NCBI GenBank assembly: GCA_023301395.1
Contig: JALZUY010000253.1
Span: 1-8,530, forward strand
Origin: Nonlabens sp.
GTDB taxonomy: Bacteria; Bacteroidota; Bacteroidia; Flavobacteriales; Flavobacteriaceae
Length of the DNA stretch: 8,530 bases
Reading direction: 5' to 3'
Shown here: in pieces, positions 1 through 6,218 of the stretch
How positions within the stretch are numbered: the first letter of the stretch is position 1
Layout: each line of letters begins with the position of its first letter
Position numbers and translations under genes: made by a program
The notes under the pieces: model-generated
What the model was told of the DNA's origin: nothing
The model's input: the letters and a program-made list of their open reading frames with translations, nothing else
Database searches by the model: none

Positions 1-343
1 TAGTATGTCTATTTTGAAAAAAAAATCTTCACCGAAAAGATATTTCATTAAATTAATAAGAAAACTTAAAAATAAAATCAAAATTCTACAATTAAAACCA
101 TTGTCGAATGAGGAAAAAAGGGTTCAGCAAGTTGGTCGACTTAGATTAGGTGGGGAAGTTCATCAGTGGATGTATGATCATTTTTCTCTAAGCATTTTGT
201 TAAAAGAACTGGGGTTTGTTGAGGTTAAAAAAGTAGATGCTTTTACAAGTGATATTTTAGATTGGCAAGATTATAATTTGGATATTAAAAATGGTGAAAC
301 AAGAAAGCCTGATTCTCTATTTATTGAAGCTAGAAAAAAATGA
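1..343 (+). CDS. SAM-dependent methyltransferase, C-terminal part (cut by left edge)
   Basis: The frame is open to the left edge (the codon at 2-4 is AGT), so the ATG at 5 is probably internal and only the last ~113 codons are seen. The stretch GGEVHQWMYDHFSLSILLKE, followed by GF, a valine-rich strand, a W-x-x-YNLD segment and KPDSLFIEA, resembles the C-terminal end of class I methyltransferases found in polysaccharide loci (COG4627-like). The SAM-binding glycine motif would lie upstream and is not visible. A basic, lysine-rich segment (about residues 5-32 counted from position 5) precedes the conserved block and probably corresponds to the variable insert of the family. The likely role is methylation of a sugar or of the growing glycan in the cytoplasm; the acceptor is unknown. 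Its stop overlaps the next gene's start (ATGA, 340-343), which suggests coupled translation. The family call is moderately secure and the substrate is not known. Confidence 0.7.
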   Translation, partial: SMSILKKKSSPKRYFIKLIRKLKNKIKILQLKPLSNEEKRVQQVGRLRLGGEVHQWMYDHFSLSILLKELGFVEVKKVDAFTSDILDWQDYNLDIKNGETRKPDSLFIEARKK

Positions 344-1623
344 ATATCCTATTAATTAATACATATGATCGTGGTGGTGCTGCAAACTCTTGCATAAGAT
401 TGCATAATGGTCTTTTAAAACAAGGAGTGAATTCTAATCTTCTTCTGCTTCATAAGGCAAAGGATGTCAGGAATTCTCATCCATTTATTATTCAAAAGAT
501 GAAAAGCAGCACGTTTTTTAAACTTTTAAATAAAATAAAAATAAAAATCGCTAAGAAATTCAATTTTGAATTTCTTAAACCTAAACTAACTGAGGAACAA
601 AACTTCCTAAAACAAAGAGAAAATAACTTAGAGTTTTTCAGTTTTCCATTTTCTGATTTTGACATAACAACATCTAAGCTATACCAAGATGCAGATATTA
701 TAAATTTACATTGGGTCGCGGATTTTCTAGATTACGAATCTTTTTTTAAAAAAAATAAAAAACCAGTAGTTTGGACTTTACATGATATGAATCCTTTTAC
801 AGGAGGTGAACATTATGTTGAGATGGAATATGGTATTAATGCTCAAGGGAAACCTTTAAAGAGAAATGTTTCAATAATTGAAAAAAAGTATACTGAAAAC
901 AATTTAAAAATTAAATTAAACGCTTTGTGTCACTCTAATGATTTATCAATTGTAGCTCCTTCAAAATGGTTGCAAGACGAAGCTGCTGCTAGTTTATTAT
1001 TCAAAAACAGAGACATAAGACTTATTCCATATGGTATGGATAGTCAGATTTTTAAAAATCGTAATGTTAGTTTTTCGCGAGATCTATTTGAAATACCATT
1101 AAACAAAAAAGTAATATTATTTGTCGCAGATTCTATTTCTAATAGTAGAAAAGGATATGTTTATTTAAAGCGAGCACTGGAAAGATTGGATAATGATGAA
1201 GTGCTGTTATGTTCAATTGGTAAAGGTGAACCAAAACTAGAATCTTCTGTTGATGTCAAACATTTAGGCGAAATTAAAGACGAAAGAATAATTAGTTTAA
1301 TTTATTCATTAGCAGATGTTTTTGTTATCCCTTCACTTATGGATAACTTACCTAATACAGTGCTGGAATCTTTAATTTGTGGTACGCCAGTAATCGGTTT
1401 TCCCACAGGTGGTATTCCGGATATGATTGAACATAAAAAGAATGGGTTATTGACTGATGAATTGAGTGTAGATTCTTTAAAAAATACTATTGAATATTTT
1501 TTAGATAATGGTGTAGAGTTTTCTAGAGAACAAATAAGAGAACAAGCGGTAAAGAAATATGACCAGAACGTGCAAGCCAAGAAGTATATCGGAAGATTTA
1601 AAGAAATTTTAGAAATAACTTAA
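340..1623 (+). CDS. Glycosyltransferase family 4 (GT-B fold)
   Basis: The 427-residue product is a typical full-length retaining GT-B glycosyltransferase, probably cytoplasmic or membrane-associated, moving a sugar from a nucleotide donor to a lipid-linked glycan. The N-terminal strand is followed by a glycine loop (RGGAAN, 11-16). The WTLHDMNPFTGGEHY block (145-159) is the signature of the WcaC-like branch. APSKWL (206-211) and IPYGMD (229-234) lead into the donor domain, where DSISNSRKG (264-272) is the phosphate-binding loop. The C-terminal donor motif is PSLMDNLPNTVLESLICGTP (331-350); the usual E-x7-E pair appears as D335-x7-E343. Many relatives carry a cysteine-rich segment after TGG; here C is replaced by E157 and the region 160-190 has no cysteine. 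The start overlaps the preceding stop by 4 bp and no other start is needed. The family is certain; donor and acceptor are unknown. Confidence 0.92.
   Translation: MNILLINTYDRGGAANSCIRLHNGLLKQGVNSNLLLLHKAKDVRNSHPFIIQKMKSSTFFKLLNKIKIKIAKKFNFEFLKPKLTEEQNFLKQRENNLEFFSFPFSDFDITTSKLYQDADIINLHWVADFLDYESFFKKNKKPVVWTLHDMNPFTGGEHYVEMEYGINAQGKPLKRNVSIIEKKYTENNLKIKLNALCHSNDLSIVAPSKWLQDEAAASLLFKNRDIRLIPYGMDSQIFKNRNVSFSRDLFEIPLNKKVILFVADSISNSRKGYVYLKRALERLDNDEVLLCSIGKGEPKLESSVDVKHLGEIKDERIISLIYSLADVFVIPSLMDNLPNTVLESLICGTPVIGFPTGGIPDMIEHKKNGLLTDELSVDSLKNTIEYFLDNGVEFSREQIREQAVKKYDQNVQAKKYIGRFKEILEIT
552..577. repeat. Perfect 12-bp inverted repeat inside the GT4 gene
   Basis: The arms TAAGAAATTCAA (552-563) and TTGAATTTCTTA (566-577) are exact reverse complements separated by TT. 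They lie within codons 71-80 of the GT4 gene, encoding a lysine/phenylalanine-rich stretch. No T-tract follows, so this is not a standard intrinsic terminator. It could form a hairpin in mRNA, or be chance in AT-rich coding DNA. Confidence 0.4.
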
Positions 1624-1629
1624 TTAAAC

Positions 1630-2481
1630 TTGATTTTGAAGAAAATCTCCATCATAACCATTAATTACAATGACGTAAACGGTCTTGAACGCACTTTAAA
1701 AAGTGTTCAAGAACAAACGTCTCTTGATTTTGAACACATTATCATTGATGGGAATAGCAGTGATGGTAGTGCAGCACTCATAGAAAAAACTCAAGAAAAT
1801 TACAGTTATTGGGTAAGTGAACCTGATCAAGGCATTTATGATGCGATGAATAAAGGAATTGCTCATGCTTCAAGTGATTATTTGCTGTTTCTTAACAGTG
1901 GGGACACTTTATTCAGGAACGATATTATTAGTAAGGTGCTACCTCATCTAGATAGGAGTACTGAATTAATTTATGGTAATTTGTTTATTATAGATGAAGA
2001 AAAATCTAATTACATCCTTGAATATCCTAACAAGCTTGATTTTAATTTTTTTCAAAATTCTTCTCTAGGACATCCAGCTACTTTTATTAAAAGAGAACTT
2101 TTTGATTTATACGGTAAGTACCGTACCGACTTAAACATAGTCTCTGATTGGGCATTTTTCTTAAAAGTAATCTCCATTGGAAATGTATCCTATAAAAAAA
2201 TAGACCTAGTTGTTTCTAATTTTTATCGAGGCGGTATTTCTACAGCAGCAGCTCATGTTGAAAATCACAAAGCCGAACTTAAAAAAGTACTTCTAGAGCA
2301 TTATGATCTCTATAAAACTCATTTCAATGAATTGCTAGCAATAAATAAAAAAAATGAAAGAATTTTTAATCTTTTAAATCCTCAATTAAAATTCCTAATA
2401 ACTAATAAATTTTTACTAAAATTATTAAATCGTTGTATCAGTTTTCTTGCTTTTATTCTTAGAACAAAACGATCACTATAA
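1630..2481 (+). CDS. Glycosyltransferase family 2, WfgS-like
   Basis: This GT-A fold transferase (283 residues, or 281 from the second TTG) matches the WfgS-like GT2 branch of O-antigen and capsule loci. The N-terminal strand KISIITINYND (5-15) is the nucleotide-binding start. DGNSSDGS (40-47), EPDQGIYDAMNKGI (64-77) and LNSGD (88-92) follow; in this branch NSGD takes the place of the DxD metal site. GHPATF (147-152) and VSDWAFF (171-177) mark the acceptor side and catalytic-acid region. The C-terminus is rich in leucine and lysine and may contact the membrane. No ATG lies upstream of the fold: an in-frame stop (the previous gene's TAA, 1621-1623) limits the start to TTG at 1630 or TTG at 1636, and the next in-frame ATG (residue 73) would remove essential sequence. 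No Shine-Dalgarno sequence is visible. The gap to the GT4 gene is 6 bp. The sugar specificity is unknown. Confidence 0.9.
   Translation: MILKKISIITINYNDVNGLERTLKSVQEQTSLDFEHIIIDGNSSDGSAALIEKTQENYSYWVSEPDQGIYDAMNKGIAHASSDYLLFLNSGDTLFRNDIISKVLPHLDRSTELIYGNLFIIDEEKSNYILEYPNKLDFNFFQNSSLGHPATFIKRELFDLYGKYRTDLNIVSDWAFFLKVISIGNVSYKKIDLVVSNFYRGGISTAAAHVENHKAELKKVLLEHYDLYKTHFNELLAINKKNERIFNLLNPQLKFLITNKFLLKLLNRCISFLAFILRTKRSL
1683..1712 (+). repeat. Bulged inverted repeat near the start of the WfgS-like gene
   Basis: TCTTGAAC (1683-1690) plus ACTTT (1693-1697) pairs with AAAGTGTTCAAGA (1700-1712), giving a 13-bp stem with a 2-nt bulge (1691-1692) and a very short loop. It lies about 50 nt after the TTG start. 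A structure in the early coding region could affect translation of a gene that already has a weak start, but chance is not excluded. Confidence 0.35.
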
Positions 2482-2517
2482 AAGAGTTAGATCAAGTTGT
2501 TAAACCTTAATTACCCA

Positions 2518-3450
2518 ATGAAGATATCAGTTATCATACCTGTTTATAATGCAGAGCGTTTTATTGATAAAGCGGTTCAGTCTGCAGTGGTGCTTGCGCA
2601 GGTTTGCGAGGTGTTAGTCATTAATGATGGCAGTACAGATAAGACTAAAGAGATATTATTAAACATTGATAGCGATAAATTAAAAATATTAGAACATCCT
2701 AATGGTGTTAACAAAGGAAGATCTGCAACAAGAAATTTAGGAATTGTAAATGCTACATGTCCTTACATCTCATTCTTAGATGCTGATGATTTTTATTTGC
2801 CTCATAGATTTGAAAAGGATGAACTTGTATTTAAAAATAATTCAAAATGTGATGGAGTTTATAACGCCATTGGTTCCGTATTTTATAGGGAGATAACTGC
2901 TGCAGAGCAGGATGAGCTCAAGCTTACTACGGTCACTCAATATATAGATCCTAAAGAATTGTTTGTTCAATTAATTAGAGGCTATTGTGGACTGTTTTCT
3001 ATAGATGGGCTTACTGTTAAAAAAAATGCTTTAACTAAAGTAGGTCTCTTTAATGAGTCATTTGATGTGATGGAAGACACAGAATGGATATGGAAACTAG
3101 CATTTTTTTGTGATCTATTACCTGGTGATATTCTTGAGCCTGTGACTATGCGTGGCGTGCATGATTCTAATATATTTAATAATACAGAAGTTTATAAACG
3201 CAATGAAGAAGCATTTTTTAAGGAGTTGATAGACTGGTCCGTAAAACAAGATATGGAACTAGACCGCATAGAATTATTTGTAGAAAGATTATGGATTACT
3301 ATAAATAAATATCATAAAGGTGTAAGTAAATTGTTTTATGCGTGGATAGTAACATTTATACCTAGACCTCGATTACTATTTTCTTACCTTGCCTATCGTT
3401 ATTTTCCTTTAGTTTATAAATGGAAAAGCATTAGAAATAAACTAACGTAG
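2518..3450 (+). CDS. Glycosyltransferase family 2 (first member of tandem pair A)
   Basis: This 310-residue GT-A fold inverting transferase probably adds one sugar to a lipid-linked glycan at the cytoplasmic membrane face. It has ISVIIPVYN (3-11), NDGSTD (36-41), a GVNKGRSATRNLGI loop (63-76), the metal-binding DADD (88-91) in FLDADDFYL, and an EDTEW segment (186-190) in the position of the usual ED catalytic-base motif. GLTVKK (164-169) and RGVHDSN (212-218) are shared with the next gene. The hydrophobic aromatic stretch near 270-300 may sit at the membrane. I chose ATG 2518 because it opens directly on the first strand. A TTG at 2497 would add seven residues (MLNLNYP) with no family support. 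The gap to the upstream gene is 36 bp. Clear homology along the whole length with the following gene shows an old duplication. The substrate is unknown. Confidence 0.9.
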   Translation: MKISVIIPVYNAERFIDKAVQSAVVLAQVCEVLVINDGSTDKTKEILLNIDSDKLKILEHPNGVNKGRSATRNLGIVNATCPYISFLDADDFYLPHRFEKDELVFKNNSKCDGVYNAIGSVFYREITAAEQDELKLTTVTQYIDPKELFVQLIRGYCGLFSIDGLTVKKNALTKVGLFNESFDVMEDTEWIWKLAFFCDLLPGDILEPVTMRGVHDSNIFNNTEVYKRNEEAFFKELIDWSVKQDMELDRIELFVERLWITINKYHKGVSKLFYAWIVTFIPRPRLLFSYLAYRYFPLVYKWKSIRNKLT

Positions 3451-3452
3451 TT

Positions 3453-4397
3453 TTGCATTTAGAAGTTTCAGTAGTTATTCCAGCATATAATGTGGCTCGT
3501 TTTTTAGAAAAAACGATACAATCTGTCCTACAACATAATGAAGTAAAAGAAATCATTATTGTTGATGATGGTAGTAAAGATCAAACATTAGAAATAGCGC
3601 GTCATTTAAAATTATCAGATGATCGTATAGTAATTGCTCAACATGAAAATGGAGTTAATAAAGGTAGAGGAGCTAGCCGTAATTTAGGTATCATAAAAGC
3701 GCAATCTAACTACATAGCGTTTTTAGATGCAGATGATTTTTATCTTAATAATCGATTTGCTCAAGATATAGAGGTTCTTAAAGATCAATCAATAGATGGT
3801 TGCTACAGCTCAGTAGGTTTTCATTTTTATAGAACACCTAAAGAGGAAGAATCAAAACATTATAAAATAAGTACGCTATCTGAACATGTAGAACCTGAAT
3901 TTTTGTTTGAAAATTTAGTTGTTAGTAAATTAGGTTACTTACACTTAAATGGACTTACTGTTAAAAAAATAGTTTTTGACCGTGTAGGATTAATGAATGA
4001 AACATTGAGAGTCACACAAGACACAGATATTATTTTTAAAATAGCCATGATCTGTGCTTTGAAGCCAGCGTCTATTTATCATAATGTGGCATTAAGAGGT
4101 GTACATGATACTAACGTTTTTTATCAAGATCATTTATATAAAGAATACACACCTTTATTGTTTGAGTCATTATTATCTTGGACTATCAAGAATAAAATTA
4201 GCCCCTTAAAGCAAGATCAATTAATGAATGCCTTGTGGATTCACAGATTTAGAGAATCTGATTCACTAATAAATCATACCTCATATTGGGCTAGATTATT
4301 CATTAAGTTTCCTCAACTTTCTTTGACTATCTTGTCCGTTAAGTATTTTCCAATCATTAGAAAGAGGAAAGAACTCTTTAGTTTTTTATATAAATAA
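3453..4397 (+). CDS. Glycosyltransferase family 2 (second member of tandem pair A)
   Basis: This 314-residue GT-A transferase is a diverged paralogue of the gene just upstream. Shared landmarks are VSVVIPAYN (5-13), VDDGS (37-41), GVNKGRGASRNLGI (67-80), FLDADDFYL (90-98), GLTVKK (167-172), and LRGVHDTN (214-221). The base motif region reads TQDTDIIFK (188-196), with QD where the paralogue has ED. The start must be TTG at 3453: an in-frame TAA at 3438-3440 precedes it, no ATG or GTG lies between, and the first in-frame ATG (residue 181) is far inside the fold. It begins 2 bp after the upstream stop, and its own stop overlaps the next ATG (TAATG, 4395-4399), so it is probably translated by coupling. 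It likely adds a sugar to the same glycan, perhaps with changed donor or linkage. That last point is inference. Confidence 0.89.
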   Translation: MHLEVSVVIPAYNVARFLEKTIQSVLQHNEVKEIIIVDDGSKDQTLEIARHLKLSDDRIVIAQHENGVNKGRGASRNLGIIKAQSNYIAFLDADDFYLNNRFAQDIEVLKDQSIDGCYSSVGFHFYRTPKEEESKHYKISTLSEHVEPEFLFENLVVSKLGYLHLNGLTVKKIVFDRVGLMNETLRVTQDTDIIFKIAMICALKPASIYHNVALRGVHDTNVFYQDHLYKEYTPLLFESLLSWTIKNKISPLKQDQLMNALWIHRFRESDSLINHTSYWARLFIKFPQLSLTILSVKYFPIIRKRKELFSFLYK

Positions 4398-5245
4398 TGC
4401 AAACACTTCTTAAAAGTAATACCACAGTTGTAATACCTTGTTTTAATGATGGCTTATATATTAATGAAGCTGTAAATTCTATATTGAATCAAACGGTATT
4501 ACCAGAGAAAATCATCATTATAGATGACGGCTCAAGAGAGGAAACCTGGGACATACTTAAAAAAATTAAATCACCTCTAGTACAAGTCATTTATCAAGAA
4601 AACACAGGTGTTTGTGGTGCGAGAAATAGAGCTATTGAAGCAGCCACCACAGATTTTATCCTCACACTAGATGCAGACGATTATTATGAGCCAACATTTT
4701 TAGAAAAGGCTCATCAAGTAATTTCTAGTCAAGAAGGTATTGCAGCCGTTTGTTGTTATTATCAGGGTTTTACTGAGAATAAAATATTTAAGGAAATTAT
4801 TCAACCACTAGGTGGATACGTTAATAATTTTCTAGTTCAGAACAATGGAGTAGCGTCTGCACTGTTTAGAAAATCGTGCTGGGAACAAGTAAATGGTTAT
4901 GATACAAACTTTGATAAAGGCTATGAAGATTGGGATTTCTGGATTTCTATTTTAAAGAATGACTGGAATATGCACGTCATACCTGAGGTTCTTTTTAAAT
5001 ATAGAATTAAAAACGTGTCTCGTGATCAAACTGCAGTAGCCCTTTATGATCAAGAATTAAAAATGACTATTTATAAAAAACACAAAGAGTTATATCAAGA
5101 ACAAGCTCAACAAGTCTATGCCTCATTGACTTATAAAAATGGCATACTCAAAGATAAAATAGCAAAAACTCAAAATACTTTAAACTATCGACTAGGAGCA
5201 AGTCTCTTAAAACCTCTTAGATTTGTAAAAAACCTATTTAGTTAA
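4397..5245 (+). CDS. Glycosyltransferase family 2 (first member of tandem pair B)
   Basis: This 282-residue GT2 enzyme is of a different subtype from pair A. It has VVIPCFNDG (11-19), IDDGS (42-46), an ENTGVCGARNRAI loop (68-80), the metal-binding LDADD (91-95), FRKSCWEQVNGYD (157-169) and GYEDWDFW (175-182), whose ED is the expected catalytic-base motif. The last ~30 residues hold a basic tail, YRLGASLLKPLRFVKNLF (264-281), that recurs in the next gene. It resembles short amphipathic ends of membrane-docked glycosyltransferases. The ATG overlaps the preceding stop by one base. The protein probably transfers a sugar from a nucleotide donor to a lipid-linked acceptor; the sugar cannot be inferred. 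Confidence 0.91.
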   Translation: MQTLLKSNTTVVIPCFNDGLYINEAVNSILNQTVLPEKIIIIDDGSREETWDILKKIKSPLVQVIYQENTGVCGARNRAIEAATTDFILTLDADDYYEPTFLEKAHQVISSQEGIAAVCCYYQGFTENKIFKEIIQPLGGYVNNFLVQNNGVASALFRKSCWEQVNGYDTNFDKGYEDWDFWISILKNDWNMHVIPEVLFKYRIKNVSRDQTAVALYDQELKMTIYKKHKELYQEQAQQVYASLTYKNGILKDKIAKTQNTLNYRLGASLLKPLRFVKNLFS

Positions 5246-5249
5246 ATTA

Positions 5250-6110
5250 ATGTCTACGCAACAAGCTCTAGTTTCAATCATTGTTCCTTGCTATAAGCAA
5301 GCACATTTTCTTGATACAAGTTTGCAGTCTGTATTAAATCAAACCTATCAAAACTGGGAATGCATTATTGTAAATGATGGAAGTCCTGATGACACTGAGA
5401 AAGTTGCCACAAAATGGTGTGAAAAAGATGATCGATTTAAATACATCTTTAAAGAAAACGGTGGCTTATCCAGTGCACGTAATTGTGGTATTAAAATAGC
5501 AAATGGCATCTATATCCTACCACTTGATTCAGACGATTTATTGCATGAAAATTACCTTACTAAACTAGTTCCAGTATTAGACTCAAATCAAGAAATAGGA
5601 ATTGTTTCTAGTTATACATCTATTTTTAGAAATGATATTTCTAACATCATAGACGAATTAAAGCCTATAGGTGATCAAGTAAATGATCTTTTATTTCAAA
5701 ATCAATTAGTTGCTACCTCATTATATCGCAAGTCTTTATGGACAGCAGTAGACGGCTATGATGAAAGTATGAAAAAAGGATTTGAAGATTGGGAATTTTG
5801 GATTGCTGTTACTAAGCTAGGCACCTCTTATAGAATCATTCCAGAGTTTTTATTCTATTATCGTAAGGCAGCAAAGTCTATGCTGGTAAATACGATTAAA
5901 AATCATTTTGAAGATAATAAAGAATACATCATCCTAAAACATGCTGATTTATACAAATCTAATTTTAAAAGACTTATTCAAGTACTTACATTTCATACTA
6001 AGACGCATCGTGCAAAGGAGCAGCAACTTCAGTATTCTTTAGAATATAAAATAGGTAAGATTATTTTAAAACCATACCGCATTTTGAAAACCTTATTTGA
6101 AAAGAACTGA
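5250..6110 (+). CDS. Glycosyltransferase family 2 (second member of tandem pair B)
   Basis: This 286-residue GT-A transferase is paralogous to the gene 4 bp upstream. It has VSIIVPCYKQ (8-17), VNDGSPDD (41-48), ENGGLSSARNCGI (69-81), LDSDD (92-96) as the metal site, LYRKSLWTAVDGYD (158-171) and GFEDWEFW (177-184). The region LKPIGDQVNDLLFQNQLVA (137-155) aligns with LGGYVNNFLVQNNGVA in its neighbour. The tail YKIGKIILKPYRILKTLF (266-283) matches the neighbour's tail in spacing and charge. In other branches, ENGGLSSARN with GFEDWEFW is typical of transferases for glucosyl, galactosyl or N-acetylhexosaminyl residues, but this does not fix the substrate. The ATG start opens 7 residues before the first strand. 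It ends before the largest gap in the window. Confidence 0.91.
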   Translation: MSTQQALVSIIVPCYKQAHFLDTSLQSVLNQTYQNWECIIVNDGSPDDTEKVATKWCEKDDRFKYIFKENGGLSSARNCGIKIANGIYILPLDSDDLLHENYLTKLVPVLDSNQEIGIVSSYTSIFRNDISNIIDELKPIGDQVNDLLFQNQLVATSLYRKSLWTAVDGYDESMKKGFEDWEFWIAVTKLGTSYRIIPEFLFYYRKAAKSMLVNTIKNHFEDNKEYIILKHADLYKSNFKRLIQVLTFHTKTHRAKEQQLQYSLEYKIGKIILKPYRILKTLFEKN

Positions 6111-6125
6111 TAATAGAAATATTTG
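6097..6125 (+). promoter_or_regulatory. Weak candidate Bacteroidota-type promoter before the acyltransferase
   Basis: TTG (6097-6099), an 18-nt spacer and AATATTTG (6118-6125) fit the known Bacteroidota pattern TTG-N(17-23)-TAnnTTTG with one mismatch in the -7 box. A second, poorer candidate is TTG at 6152-6154, then 22 nt and TAGTTTAT at 6177-6184. Both are weak and such matches arise readily in AT-rich DNA. The 108-bp gap (6111-6218) is the only one in the window large enough for a separate promoter. I see no strong hairpin terminator in it. Confidence 0.2.
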
Positions 6126-6218
6126 TGTAATTTAAATTAGAAAAATAGAAGTTGAAAATAAAGTCAGTTTTCATTATAGTTTATGAATTTAATATTAAAG
6201 CAAACTCAATTGTAATAA

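Noticed and set aside
17..25. Run of nine A (and T7-A8 at 741-755) as a phase-variable slippage site
   Set aside because: Both runs are in intact frames, encode ordinary residues, and such tracts are expected in AT-rich coding DNA; there is no sign of an alternate product.
5..343. A complete small protein starting at the ATG at position 5
   Set aside because: The frame stays open to the window edge, and the conserved end matches the C-terminal part of a longer methyltransferase, so a truncated gene is more likely.
869..883. TTTCAAT-A-ATTGAAA palindrome in the GT4 gene
   Set aside because: Seven-bp AT-rich arms are expected by chance and lie in coding sequence.
1302..1580. Open frame of 92 codons on the minus strand
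   Set aside because: It lies entirely within the conserved donor domain of the GT4 gene on the other strand, and its translation shows no recognisable domain.
340..1623. Lower GC in the GT4 gene as a sign of separate transfer
   Set aside because: Sampled lines vary widely (about 20-38%) and later genes overlap that range, so no clear shift is seen by eye.
2111..2124. ACGGTA-AG-TACCGT palindrome in the WfgS-like gene
   Set aside because: Six-bp arms are short enough to occur by chance in a window of this size.
2497..2517. Upstream TTG extension of the first pair A gene
   Set aside because: It adds seven residues before a fold that starts cleanly at the ATG at 2518, with no visible ribosome-binding site to favour it.
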